Under the pieces are notes generated by a model. The model did no database searches and was not told where the DNA came from. It saw only the letters and a list, made by a program, of their open reading frames with translations. A DNA stretch of 64,000 nt from Halomonas huangheensis (GTDB lineage Bacteria > Pseudomonadota > Gammaproteobacteria > Pseudomonadales > Halomonadaceae): contig NZ_CP013106.1 of the NCBI RefSeq assembly GCF_001431725.1, positions 2,666,001-2,730,000 of the forward strand, read 5' to 3'. Made by a program: the position numbers and the translations under genes. Of this stretch, positions 48,704 through 57,912 are shown piece by piece. The first letter of the stretch is position 1; each line of letters begins with the position of its first letter.

Positions 48704-50078
48704 GCTTCTCCTCCAGCGCCGACAGCAACAGCTCGTGGATACCGCCGAAGCCACCGTTGGACATCACCACGATCCGGTCCTCGGGGCGAGCCTCGGCAAC
48801 GATGTCCGCTACCAACGTGTCGATCGTGCCAAGGCAGCGTGCCGGAACTGGTGACGTGGCCACCACGCCATCCAATGACCAGTCCATGCCTTCGGGCTGG
48901 TACCACCAGACCGCATCGGCGTTCTCGACACTGGCCGCCAGCCGCTCTCGCAACGTGCCCAACCGCATGGTGTTCGAACGCGGCTCTATCACTGCCAGCA
49001 GGCGCCCCGGTCGTGATGACCCGCTCAGTCCACCGAGCGTCGCAGCGATAGCCGTTGGATGGTGAGCAAAATCATCAATCACCTGAATTCCAGCCACCTC
49101 GCCACGCACTTCCTGACGGCGGCGCGGTGTTTCGAAACGTGATAGCGCCTCGGCTCCGTTATCCAGCGAGATGCCGTAAAAGTGAGCCACCGCCAACGCC
49201 GCCAGGGCATTGCGGGCATTGTAGTCACCGCTCAACGACCAATCGATGACAACCTGCTCTTCACGGCCATCACCGTCGCGGTGAGCTACCCGGAAACGAC
49301 TGGCATCGTCACGCTCCAGCTCGAGTCGCCAGCACCCCTTATCCGAACTACCGAAGTGCTCAACGGGCGTCCAGACTCCCTGTTCCAACACTCGCTCGAG
49401 TGCCGGTTCATCCGCAGCCACCAACAGGCGCCCGCGACTGGGCACGGTACGCACCAGGTGATGAAACTGCCGTTCAATCGCGGCGAGATCCGGGAAGATG
49501 TCGGCATGATCAAACTCGAGATTGCCCAGCACCGCGACTTCAGGTCGGTAATGCACGAACTTGGAACGCTTGTCGAAGAACGCCGTGTCATATTCATCAG
49601 CCTCGACGACAAAAGGCCCGTCAACTTCACCCAGCCGCGCAGAAATCCCGAAATTACGCGGCACGCCACCAATCAGGAATCCGGGCTTCAGACCGGCACT
49701 TTCCAGCAGCCAGGCGCACATGCTGGCGGTAGTGGTCTTGCCATGGGTGCCGGCAACTGCCACGACACGCCTCCCCGGCAAGACATGCTCTGCCAACCAT
49801 TGAGCTCCGGAGATATACGGCAGTCCAGCATCGAGAATCGCTTCGACTTCGGGATTGCCCCGCGACAGCGCATTACCGATGATGACCTGATCCGGGCGAG
49901 GTCGTAGATTATCAGCGGCATAGCCGCTCATCAGCTTGATCCCCGCCTGCTGCAACTGGGTGCTCATGGGTGGGTAGACATTGGCGTCGGAGCCGGTCAC
50001 CTCGTATCCCAGCTCGCGCGCCAGCAGTGCCAGACTGCCCATGAAGGTGCCACAGATTCCGACAATATGAAGATGCAT
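48696..50078 (-). CDS. mpl: UDP-MurNAc:L-alanyl-gamma-D-glutamyl-meso-DAP ligase
   Basis: 460 residues from ATG 50078 (MHLHIVGICGTFMGSLA) with GGAGG upstream. ATP-binding GTHGKTTTASM, the Mur-ligase core LGNLEFDHADIF and DDFAHHPTAI are present. The peptidoglycan-recycling ligase reattaches murein tripeptide to UDP-MurNAc. Confidence 0.97.
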   Translation of the reverse strand: MHLHIVGICGTFMGSLALLARELGYEVTGSDANVYPPMSTQLQQAGIKLMSGYAADNLRPRPDQVIIGNALSRGNPEVEAILDAGLPYISGAQWLAEHVLPGRRVVAVAGTHGKTTTASMCAWLLESAGLKPGFLIGGVPRNFGISARLGEVDGPFVVEADEYDTAFFDKRSKFVHYRPEVAVLGNLEFDHADIFPDLAAIERQFHHLVRTVPSRGRLLVAADEPALERVLEQGVWTPVEHFGSSDKGCWRLELERDDASRFRVAHRDGDGREEQVVIDWSLSGDYNARNALAALAVAHFYGISLDNGAEALSRFETPRRRQEVRGEVAGIQVIDDFAHHPTAIAATLGGLSGSSRPGRLLAVIEPRSNTMRLGTLRERLAASVENADAVWWYQPEGMDWSLDGVVATSPVPARCLGTIDTLVADIVAEARPEDRIVVMSNGGFGGIHELLLSALEEKHG

Positions 50079-50352
50079 GGCGCCTCCAATACGCTCAACC
50101 AGCCATTGCGGGGACAACGCCGCCCCGCGGGAATCCATTGCCGGGGCACTCTCCGACCCGCCCCCAGCAAAGCAGCGAGACTAGCACGCTCCCCCGTCTG
50201 CCTCCAGCGACGACCTACGACGCCGCCTCCCGACAGATGCAGCGCCCAGGTTGATGGGCTATTATCGGCGACCCACCCGAGTCAATTTTCGATGGTGTCG
50301 AGCGTCAAGGATGCACCGCACCCACCACCAGGATCAGGAGCCCTCAAGCCCC

Positions 50353-51612
50353 ATGGCCAAGCACAACGCTTTCTATGCACAGTCAGGCGGCGTTACTGCC
50401 GTAATCAACGCCAGCGCCTGCGGCGTCATCGAAGCCTGCCGCCGCCATAGCGACTCCATCGGTAAGGTCTACGCCGGTCACAATGGAATCATCGGCGCCC
50501 TGACGGAAGATCTGATCGACGTCAGCCAGGAAAGTGACGAAAGCATTGCCGCCCTTCGCCACACGCCCGGAGGTGCCTTTGGCTCCTGCCGCTACAAGCT
50601 GAAGGACATCGAGAGCCATCGCGTGCAGTACGAGCGGCTGATCGAAGTCTTCAAGGCTCACGACATCCGCTACTTCTTCTACAACGGCGGCGGCGACAGT
50701 GCCGACACCTGCCTCAAGGTCTCCCAGCTGTCGGAGAAAATGGGCTATCCGCTGACCGCCATTCATGTACCGAAGACCGTCGACAACGACCTACCGATCA
50801 CCGACAACAGCCCGGGTTTCGGCAGCGTGGCCAAGTATATCGCCACCTCCACCCTCGAGGCTTCGCTCGATATCGCCTCGATGTGCGCCACCTCGACCAA
50901 GGTGTTCGTTCTCGAAGTCATGGGCCGTCATGCTGGCTGGATCGCGGCTGCAGGTGGCCTTGCCGGTCAGGGTGAAGGCGAGCCGCCACACCTGGTGATC
51001 TTCCCGGAAGTGGCCTTCGATCGTCGCAAGGTCATGGAGCGCGTCGAGTACGCCGTCAAGAACTACGGCTACTGCGTGATCGTGGTCTCCGAAGGAGCGC
51101 GTTACGAGGACGGTACCTTCCTCGCCGACTCCGGCAACACCGACGCCTTCGGCCATCGCCAGTTGGGCGGTGTAGCACCAACACTGGCCGGAATGGTCAA
51201 GCAGGATCTCGGCTACAAGTACCACTGGGCCGTCGCCGACTATCTGCAACGGGCAGCTCGCCACCTCGCCTCCAGAACCGATGTTGAACAAGCCTATGCG
51301 GTTGGCGAGAGAGCTGTGGAACTGGCTGTCGCCGGTGAGAACTCACGCATGCCAGCGATCAAACGCGTCAGCGACAATCCCTATCGCTGGGAAATCGAGT
51401 CGGCGCCACTGGCAGAAGTCGCCAACCGTGAGAAGTTCATGCCGCCCGATTACATCAGCGAGGATGGTTTCAGCATTACCGATGCCTGTCGTGCCTATCT
51501 GTCGCCATTGATCCAGGGCGAAGACTTCCCGCCGTTCGAGAACGGCCTGCCGAAGGTGGCTCATCTCAAGCTGGCTCGTGTCGAGAAGCGTCTACCGGAA
51601 TTCACCATCTAA
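50353..51612 (+). CDS. PPi-dependent 6-phosphofructokinase
   Basis: 419 residues from ATG 50353 (MAKHNAFYAQSGGVTAVINAS). In the phosphoryl-donor loop NGGGDSADT carries Asp where ATP enzymes have Gly, and PKTVDNDLP has the Lys typical of PPi-dependent enzymes; MGRHAGWIAAAGGLA binds the sugar phosphate. PPi rather than ATP is therefore the expected donor, making the step reversible. Stands alone; ppa lies 4 kb downstream. The 274-bp upstream spacer shows no other gene. Confidence 0.93.
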   Translation: MAKHNAFYAQSGGVTAVINASACGVIEACRRHSDSIGKVYAGHNGIIGALTEDLIDVSQESDESIAALRHTPGGAFGSCRYKLKDIESHRVQYERLIEVFKAHDIRYFFYNGGGDSADTCLKVSQLSEKMGYPLTAIHVPKTVDNDLPITDNSPGFGSVAKYIATSTLEASLDIASMCATSTKVFVLEVMGRHAGWIAAAGGLAGQGEGEPPHLVIFPEVAFDRRKVMERVEYAVKNYGYCVIVVSEGARYEDGTFLADSGNTDAFGHRQLGGVAPTLAGMVKQDLGYKYHWAVADYLQRAARHLASRTDVEQAYAVGERAVELAVAGENSRMPAIKRVSDNPYRWEIESAPLAEVANREKFMPPDYISEDGFSITDACRAYLSPLIQGEDFPPFENGLPKVAHLKLARVEKRLPEFTI

Positions 51613-51630
51613 ACCGACGCGCTACTCTCG

Positions 51631-51674
51631 ACCTGCACCACCACAGACCTGCACCACCACAGACCTGCACCAAC
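51631..51674. repeat. 16-bp tandem repeat
   Basis: The unit ACCTGCACCACCACAG is present twice exactly (51631-51646, 51647-51662), then a partial third copy to 51674, directly before the terminator stem between convergent genes. Confidence 0.9.
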
Positions 51675-51675
51675 T

Positions 51676-51703
51676 TTGCTCCGCCTGCCGCCAGGCGGAG
51701 CAA
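51676..51703. terminator. Bidirectional terminator hairpin
   Basis: A perfect 12-bp stem (TTGCTCCGCCTG with CAGGCGGAGCAA, loop CCGC) between the convergent phosphofructokinase and DMT transporter genes. T-runs are weak on both sides. Confidence 0.7.
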
Positions 51704-51716
51704 TGTCCTTCCCGCG

Positions 51717-52643
51717 TCAGCCGCGCGACACCGCTACAATCCCTCCCAGCAACAGCACGCCCCCGACTATGAAGCTACCGCTCAGCGGCTCATCCAGCAG
51801 CACAGCACCGAATATCACGCCGAAGATAGGCGACAGGAAGGAAAACACTCCCAACTGCGACGCCCAGTAACGACGCAACAACGCAAACCACAGCAACAAC
51901 GCCGCGCAGGAGATCACCAGCGTCTGAAAGACCAGACTGGTAACGGCGACTCCACTGAACTGCATGCTGCCGAGATCTCCCGTGAACAGCACCACCGGGA
52001 GCAACAACGCCCCCGCGGTAAGCAATTGATAGCCCTGAGTCTGCAAGGGCGGCGCTTCCGACAGCGAAGTGCGACGCAACACCAGTGTCGTTGCCGCCCA
52101 GCTCAAACCTGCCAATAGGCCCAGCGCATCGCCCACCAGCATCGAGCCCGCATTGATACCAGTCCCACCCGGCGCCATGGCCGTCACCAACCCCACAAAC
52201 GCCAACGCCATTCCCCACCATTGGCGCTTCGACAATTGCTCTCCCGGCACCAGAAGATGCAGCCCCAGCGCCGCAAACACCGGAGCCGTATAGAGAAAGA
52301 CCGACATATGCGAAGCGGTGGTGTAGTTGAGCCCCAGAGCGACAAATACGAACTCAAGAGTGAACCCCAGCCCAACCAGAATCCCCGGCCCCAGCCCCGC
52401 CATGAAATCACGCCAGGTGACCCCACGCAGAGCAGCCAACCCAAGTACCAACAACGCAGCCAGACTCGAGCGCAAGGCGATCTGAGTCAGCGGTGCGATG
52501 TCTGCCGCTGCCGATTTGATTGCCACTTGTTGCAGCCCCAGCGCCAGGCAGAACACCAGCATGGCGCCGCTGGCGGACAAGTCCATGGAACGGCGCATCG
52601 GCGCAATAGCCACCGGCGTCGACGAAGCGGAAGAACAGGACAT
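51717..52643 (-). CDS. DMT (EamA) family transporter
   Basis: 308 residues from ATG 52643, which has AAGGAG 7 nt upstream. Ten predicted membrane helices in two EamA repeats (first from about residue 18, second from about residue 160). Substrate unknown; relatives export amino acids or metabolites. Divergent from a LysR regulator, a common arrangement for a regulator and its target. Confidence 0.9.
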   Translation of the reverse strand: MSCSSASSTPVAIAPMRRSMDLSASGAMLVFCLALGLQQVAIKSAAADIAPLTQIALRSSLAALLVLGLAALRGVTWRDFMAGLGPGILVGLGFTLEFVFVALGLNYTTASHMSVFLYTAPVFAALGLHLLVPGEQLSKRQWWGMALAFVGLVTAMAPGGTGINAGSMLVGDALGLLAGLSWAATTLVLRRTSLSEAPPLQTQGYQLLTAGALLLPVVLFTGDLGSMQFSGVAVTSLVFQTLVISCAALLLWFALLRRYWASQLGVFSFLSPIFGVIFGAVLLDEPLSGSFIVGGVLLLGGIVAVSRG

Positions 52644-52683
52644 GAATCGTCTCCTTGGTGAACCATGTGGCAGAGTTGAGCAT

Positions 52684-52694
52684 TTGCAACGCAA
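52684..52694. promoter_or_regulatory. Possible LysR-regulator operator
   Basis: The inverted repeat TTGC-AAC-GCAA sits in the 99-bp divergent spacer between the DMT transporter and LysR genes. LysR proteins bind T-N11-A dyads; this is a short candidate only. Confidence 0.3.
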
Positions 52695-52742
52695 TAGTCC
52701 AAACGATTATCCTGGTGCCCCAGGCTCAGGAAAACTCAACTC

Positions 52743-53687
52743 ATGAAGATCGAGCGTCTGCCCCTGAATGGCCTCCGCGCGTTTGCCGAAGCGGCTCGTG
52801 AAGGCAGTTTCAAACTGGCTGCAGAGCGTCTTGGCGTCACACCAGGTGCAGTCAGTCGACAGATCAAGCAGCTTGAGGAAAACCTGGGTGTAGCGCTGTT
52901 CGAGCGTCATGCCAACGGCGTACGAACCAGCGCTGCTGGACGGCGTCTCGCTGAGGATGTCGACGCCGGACTGGCGCGCATCGCTGCCGGTATGGATGCG
53001 ATCACCCAGCTCACGCCGGGCACCACGCGACTACTGCTCAGTGCGCCGCCCTCCCTCGCCCAGTTATGGCTGCTGCCACGCCTCACTGATTTCGAGGCCC
53101 AACACCGCCAACTGGAAATATCGATTGATGCGAGCCAGGGGTTCAGCGAACCCAGTTGGTACGAGAGCGATGCTCGCCTTGCACTGAGCTACGGCCGCCC
53201 ACCCCGACCTGGCGTAAGAAACCTGCCGCTGTTCGAAGACATGCTGGTCCCGGTGTGCTCACCGGCATTACTCAAGCAAAGCCCGATCCAGCATCCTCGG
53301 GACTTGTTGGGACACACACTGTTCGATGTCAGCTGGTCAACGCCAAGGCGAGATGGATTCCCCGGCTGGAAGGATTGGTTTGCCAAAGCGGGCATGCCCG
53401 AGCAGCAGTTACCGACCTTGCGTCGCTACTCACTTTACGGCCTGGCGCTGGATCAGGCCATCGCAGGACGCGGGGTGATCCTCGCCAGCTTACCGGTTGT
53501 CGCGGATCGCCTGGCCAGCGGCGTACTGACCCGCCCCTTCGGTGATGAACTCATGATTCCCTCACCGTTCCGCTATGAACTGGTTATACCCGACACAGGC
53601 GTGCCGCCGAGGGGTATCAAAGAGTTCATGGACTGGCTACTCGAGGAAGCCCAGCGATTTCGCGAAATCACACCTGGAATGTCGTAA
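52743..53687 (+). CDS. LysR-family transcriptional regulator (GcvA-like)
   Basis: 314 residues. The N-terminal winged helix-turn-helix (LNGLRAFAEAAREGSFKLAAERLG, then VSRQIKQLEENLG) belongs to the LysR class with the GcvA/AmpR-type opening. A periplasmic-binding-protein-like effector domain fills the rest. It probably controls the divergent DMT gene; inducer unknown. Confidence 0.93.
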   Translation: MKIERLPLNGLRAFAEAAREGSFKLAAERLGVTPGAVSRQIKQLEENLGVALFERHANGVRTSAAGRRLAEDVDAGLARIAAGMDAITQLTPGTTRLLLSAPPSLAQLWLLPRLTDFEAQHRQLEISIDASQGFSEPSWYESDARLALSYGRPPRPGVRNLPLFEDMLVPVCSPALLKQSPIQHPRDLLGHTLFDVSWSTPRRDGFPGWKDWFAKAGMPEQQLPTLRRYSLYGLALDQAIAGRGVILASLPVVADRLASGVLTRPFGDELMIPSPFRYELVIPDTGVPPRGIKEFMDWLLEEAQRFREITPGMS

Positions 53688-53690
53688 ACA

Positions 53691-53832
53691 AGAGTTAAGA
53701 GTTAAGAGTTAAGAGTTAAGAAACATGACACCTCTCCTCATCCTGTAAAGGGAGGTGTCTACAAAATCGGGGGCATAGCACCTCTTCCCTCTTCCCTCTT
53801 CCCTCTTCCCTCTTCCCTCTTCCCTCTTCCCT
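53691..53832. repeat. Intergenic heptad element (copy D)
   Basis: Four exact AGAGTTA heptamers (AAG phase, 53691-53718) begin 4 bp after the LysR stop. A core of about 65 bp with an internal hairpin follows, then seven exact CTTCCCT heptamers (53784-53832). AAG-type left and CTT-type right, as in copies A and B. Located between convergent genes. Confidence 0.85.
53727..53759. terminator. Hairpin inside heptad element D
   Basis: GACACCTC pairs with GAGGTGTC across a 17-nt loop. It lies 40 bp past the LysR stop and 90 bp past the stop of the convergent kinase-like gene; no T-run, so weak as a terminator. Confidence 0.4.
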
Positions 53833-53848
53833 CTCGCGCTGTGCGCGT

Positions 53849-55570
53849 CTAACGCACCCACCATGAAATGATCAACAGCACCAACAAGCCCCCGGCGATG
53901 ATCTGCCAGACATTGGCCGGGTCTCGCCATACCCTTGGCGTGGACGACTCGCCACTTGATTGACGGTTGGGGTGCAGGCTGTAGAGAAACTCGGACAAGC
54001 GCCGAAAACGCAACGAGCGCTGTGGATCCAGCGCACGACGCAAGGCTTCATCCAGTTCACGGCTGACCTCGGGATTTCGCGTGCGAGCACTGCGATAGTT
54101 CAGTTGCTCGAGATCGGTATGGCTACGCAGCTTATGGCTAGGTACCGCGTAGGGCAGCTCGTTGGTCAGTATCCAGTAAGCGGTTGATGCCAGCGCGTAC
54201 TGATCGCTGCGTCGGCCCACCTCGTCATCGAGCGCATATTCCGGGGCACTGTGCTCATTGAGCCCAACCTGCTGAGCCAGCAGCCGCGAACGACGATGAC
54301 CATCGACATCACGGAGATGACAGGCACTGAAGTCAACCAACACCACCTGCCCATGCTCATCGATGAGCACATTATCGGGATGTATCTGCTGATGCAGAAG
54401 GTCGCGGTGATGCAATGCCTGCAATGCCTTCCCCAACTGCAGCGCAAGGTCGAGTCGCTGAGCCAGACTGGCCTGCGGATGCCGTGCCATCCAATCACTC
54501 AGCGTGATGCCCCCGACATGGCGCATCAGGTAATACAGGTAGCGTCTCGGTCGCGAAGGTTCGATCACTCTGACCACGAAGGGTGAACGCACTCGTTCGA
54601 CCACCCACTGCTGCAACAGGAAATGCTCGAGATAGACGTTGCGATTGGACAACTCCGGGCTCGGCGCCTTGAGCACGCAGTCACGGTTGGTGCGGATATC
54701 TCGCACTCGATAGACCCGCGAATGTGTAGTGCGTGACAGCACCTCCACCACTTCCAGGCCATCGAGGCGCTCTCCCGGCGTCAACTCAGGAGGAATCGGT
54801 AGGTCACCATACACGCGGCTGGGCGTATCCAGCTCGGCATCAGGCAGCTCATCGACGCGTACCAGCTGAAAGCAGAAGGAGTCACTACCGTAGCCGCGCT
54901 CTCCCGCCCGTTCGCGAGCGGCCTGGGCCAGACGCTCACAGGCAGCGTTGAGATCACTGGCATTCTGACGTATCAAACCGACATAGTCCGAGGGCATCAA
55001 CGTCCCGCGCACCCCCTGGGTGGTCAACAGGAAAATATCGCCCTGCTTGAGTCCCGGCTGGATATAGTCAATATCAACACCGGCATCCATGCCCAACGCA
55101 CGCGCCGGATAGCGGTAACCACCAAGATCAGTGACGTGATCGCGGCTGAGCTGCTCAAATTCGGCACCACGCAGACGGAACACCATGGTATCGCCAACAT
55201 GAAAGAGATGAGCGTCACGACCGGCAAGCACCAGCGCTGACATGGAGGAGACATAACTGCCTTCGGGCAGCTGCCGAGTCTGACCATGGCACCAGGCGTT
55301 CAGCGCCCTCATGACGCGATACACCGAATCCTTGACATCCCAATGCTCAGGCGTCGAGTAGTAGTCAGCAAGAAAACCACGCACACAAAGATCACCCGCC
55401 TGGGCGGCGAGAGCGTTGCGCGATGCCGAATCACTGATCAAGGCACAAGCACCCTTGGTACTCATCTGCTGCCCCGACGGCATCGATACCGACATGCTGC
55501 TGCGATGACGCCGGCGGTCCGGCGCCACGAATGCCTGTCCATAACTCAACGATAATCGCCCAGCGGCCAA
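53849..55570 (-). CDS. Tail-anchored fusion of PP2C-like and Ser/Thr kinase-like domains, both apparently inactive
   Basis: 573 residues if translation starts at the TTG at 55570, which has AGGAGGTGA 5 nt upstream; in-frame ATG 55615 and GTG 55633 have no RBS. Residues 1-240 are PP2C-like, but the metal motif ADG reads SDS (Asp47-Ser48) and LATDG reads LTTQG (Gln185). Residues 275-535 are kinase-like: the VLK lysine is kept, but the catalytic loop HRDxKPxN is HQQIHPDN (Gln395 for Asp) and DFG is DFS. One C-terminal transmembrane helix (about 553-571) ends the chain. Known relatives are bifunctional kinase/phosphatases; this copy looks like a double pseudoenzyme. Confidence 0.85.
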   Translation of the reverse strand: MAAGRLSLSYGQAFVAPDRRRHRSSMSVSMPSGQQMSTKGACALISDSASRNALAAQAGDLCVRGFLADYYSTPEHWDVKDSVYRVMRALNAWCHGQTRQLPEGSYVSSMSALVLAGRDAHLFHVGDTMVFRLRGAEFEQLSRDHVTDLGGYRYPARALGMDAGVDIDYIQPGLKQGDIFLLTTQGVRGTLMPSDYVGLIRQNASDLNAACERLAQAARERAGERGYGSDSFCFQLVRVDELPDAELDTPSRVYGDLPIPPELTPGERLDGLEVVEVLSRTTHSRVYRVRDIRTNRDCVLKAPSPELSNRNVYLEHFLLQQWVVERVRSPFVVRVIEPSRPRRYLYYLMRHVGGITLSDWMARHPQASLAQRLDLALQLGKALQALHHRDLLHQQIHPDNVLIDEHGQVVLVDFSACHLRDVDGHRRSRLLAQQVGLNEHSAPEYALDDEVGRRSDQYALASTAYWILTNELPYAVPSHKLRSHTDLEQLNYRSARTRNPEVSRELDEALRRALDPQRSLRFRRLSEFLYSLHPNRQSSGESSTPRVWRDPANVWQIIAGGLLVLLIISWWVR

Positions 55571-55727
55571 ACTCACCTCCTGTATGGAACACCTTGACGC
55601 TGTGTCATGTCGCATCGGGTCAATATCATACACCTCAATGACATACGCTGGCTCGTACTGGATCGCTCACAGCAGCTCTCATTGCGGAGCAGCCATGCGT
55701 CATTTATTCGCCAAGGAAGTGGAGATG

Positions 55728-55757
55728 TTGGTAATCGGTCCACGGGATTCGTATAAT
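55728..55757 (+). promoter_or_regulatory. Sigma-70 promoter of ppa
   Basis: TTGGTA (55728-55733) and a perfect TATAAT (55752-55757) with an 18-bp spacer, giving a leader of about 50 nt before the ppa ATG. Confidence 0.65.
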
Positions 55758-55812
55758 TCCGGCGATTTTACGACCGTACAGCCCGTACCCGCTCAACGAA
55801 GGACACGCACTC

Positions 55813-56346
55813 ATGAACTTCGATAACATCCCCGCTGGCAAGGATCTGCCCAACGACATCTATGTCGCCATCGAGATTCCGGCCAATCATCAGCCGATCA
55901 AATATGAGATCGACAAGGACATGGGCGCACTTCTTGTTGACCGTTTCATGGCCACTCCGATGTTCTATCCGGCCAACTACGGTTTCATTCCCCATACCCT
56001 GGCCGATGATGGCGATGCCCTCGACGCCCTGGTGGTAACTCCCTACCCGGTAGCTCCGGGCAGTGTTATCCGTGCTCGTCCCGTCGGCATCCTCAACATG
56101 ACCGATGAAGCTGGCGAAGATGCCAAGCTGGTGTGTGTACCTCATCCCAAGCTGTCGTCCCTGTACGACGATATTCAGGAAGTCACTGACCTGCCAGAGC
56201 TGCTGCGCCTGCAGATCGCCCATTTCTTCGAGAACTACAAGGATCTCGAGAAAGGCAAGTGGGTCAAGGTCGAATCCTGGGAAGGTGCCGACGCCGCACG
56301 CAAGGCCATCGAGAAATCAGTGGAAGCCTACGCTCGCGACAAGTAA
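55813..56346 (+). CDS. ppa: Inorganic pyrophosphatase, family I
   Basis: 177 residues, the usual hexameric bacterial type. Substrate and metal residues are visible in [19 protein letters not shown] and the signature DGDALDALV. Hydrolyses PPi from biosynthesis in the cytosol. Own promoter and terminator. Confidence 0.98.
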   Translation: MNFDNIPAGKDLPNDIYVAIEIPANHQPIKYEIDKDMGALLVDRFMATPMFYPANYGFIPHTLADDGDALDALVVTPYPVAPGSVIRARPVGILNMTDEAGEDAKLVCVPHPKLSSLYDDIQEVTDLPELLRLQIAHFFENYKDLEKGKWVKVESWEGADAARKAIEKSVEAYARDK

Positions 56347-56382
56347 TTCGTGTGACAGGCAACTCGCTTGATGGCTGAATTG

Positions 56383-56414
56383 AAAGCGCCCTTGTCCAGG
56401 ACAAGGGCGCTTTT
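56383..56414 (+). terminator. Bidirectional terminator after ppa
   Basis: A near-perfect 15-bp inverted repeat centred at 56398 (AAAGCGCCCTTGTCC with GGACAAGGGCGCTTT) followed by TTTT on the plus strand and TTTCA on the minus strand. Serves ppa and the convergent DUF2333 gene. Confidence 0.9.
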
Positions 56415-56432
56415 CATAGCACAGCGCATTGC

Positions 56433-57674
56433 TTACGAATGCTGCTCACTGCTGGTTTCAGCAGGCTCTCCCTCGTCCCCGGTAGACTCTTTCTCAGCCC
56501 CGGTAGACTCTTTTCCAGCCCCGGTAGACTCTTCCTCGGGCTCAGTAGACTCTCCTCCAGCCCCAGTAGCCTCCGGCGTGGAGTGTTGCTCTGAATCCAA
56601 CTGCTGGCCTTCTCCGCCTGACGATCCGGGCTGTGGTTGGGCAGCCTCTGTGGATTGCTTACCACCTGCCTGATCCTGCGGCATATCAGGCGCGGCCGCC
56701 AAGCCTGCTTCCAGCTCAACCAACGATTCGTCAATCCGCGTCAAGTGGTGAGCCATGGTCAACGGGTAGTTGGCAAAGACGCCGAAACCACTGCCTCGCA
56801 GTACTACCGGGCTCCATAGGTGACGCTGAGTACGCTGTAGTTCAGCCTGCACTCGCTGCCATTGCTGGAGCATGCCGGCTGCCGTGATGACATCACGCTG
56901 GTCACGCAGCATCGCCTCCATCAGGTGCAGCAATGCCCAGGCCTGGCCACGCGCCTGATGCAGATCATTATCGACTCTGTACCAGGCGACGTCGGCTGAC
57001 TCGGGCACTTCAATTCCCAGCTCCCTCAACATATCGGCATCACCCACCGACGCCGACAAGCGCTCGGTCACAGGTGTCAGCTCGGTGCGTGCTGCGGCCA
57101 ACCAGTCCGCCATTCCCTTGCCACTGGCCTCAAAGGCGCCACTACCGCTTTCACTAAAGGCCTGGAGATAGTCATTCACTTGTCCACGTGCTGTCTTGAG
57201 CTGTTTGCCCGTGGAGGAAATCAACCAATTGTCGGCATTACCCCGCATCACTGCATCCAGCGACTCTATTGATGGCGCTCCCTGAGGGTCGAGCGTCGCC
57301 AGACTGTGGCTCATCACCTGGGACTGACGCAGTACACCCCACTCCCAGGATGGCATGTTGTCCATCACCAATCCTGGCGGCAGGATATCATCGCGTAGAT
57401 ACCCTCCCGGCTTGTCCTGCAACGTATCGAGTAGCTGCTTCAAGGTGGCTACACTGACCGCGCCACGCTTGTCGAGCACCAGAGAGCCCCGCTGCTGCTC
57501 TGTCGCGGCCTCAACGTCAAAAGCCCTGGGCGTCATGTTCCACCATATTCCCAGCCCTGCCATCACCACCAGCGCGGCGATCAACAACACCAGCAGAGGT
57601 TTCCATATCCACCCATACTGTGGCTTCTCCAGCTGTTCGCGGCGGCGGGCAGCGCGTAATCGGCGGCTCGTCAT
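56433..57674 (-). CDS. DUF2333 family protein with repetitive acidic tail
   Basis: 413 residues from ATG 57674 (AGGAGA 8 nt upstream). A basic N terminus and one transmembrane helix (about residues 25-45) are followed by a large soluble, probably periplasmic domain with helices and the segment GSGFGVFANYPLTMAHHLTR. The last 70 residues are a low-complexity tail with repeated ESTGA-type units, encoded by an 18-bp-phased repeat at about 56470-56570. Function unknown. Confidence 0.8.
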   Translation of the reverse strand: MTSRRLRAARRREQLEKPQYGWIWKPLLVLLIAALVVMAGLGIWWNMTPRAFDVEAATEQQRGSLVLDKRGAVSVATLKQLLDTLQDKPGGYLRDDILPPGLVMDNMPSWEWGVLRQSQVMSHSLATLDPQGAPSIESLDAVMRGNADNWLISSTGKQLKTARGQVNDYLQAFSESGSGAFEASGKGMADWLAAARTELTPVTERLSASVGDADMLRELGIEVPESADVAWYRVDNDLHQARGQAWALLHLMEAMLRDQRDVITAAGMLQQWQRVQAELQRTQRHLWSPVVLRGSGFGVFANYPLTMAHHLTRIDESLVELEAGLAAAPDMPQDQAGGKQSTEAAQPQPGSSGGEGQQLDSEQHSTPEATGAGGESTEPEEESTGAGKESTGAEKESTGDEGEPAETSSEQHS

Positions 57675-57778
57675 GGCTTGGTCTCCTGCATGAATTGATC
57701 TCCTGCGCTGAGGCTCCGTTATCCGCATGTTCGCTGTTGAATCATGAAACGCGATTGAACAGGAAACAGCGGACTTAT

Positions 57779-57787
57779 TGGTACAAT
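57779..57787 (+). promoter_or_regulatory. Possible extended -10 promoter of dsbD
   Basis: TGGTACAAT fits the extended -10 form TGnTATAAT with one mismatch, 125 bp upstream of the dsbD start. No -35 at standard spacing is obvious. Confidence 0.3.
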
Positions 57788-57912
57788 ACCATTGCATCCC
57801 AAATTCTCAGCGTCGAGGTCGGAACCTGCATCGGTGCCCATAGTCAGACATTCGTGTTCCACTATCCCGCAACTCTCGCTTCATCCATGACGACACCATT
57901 CAAGGATATGAT

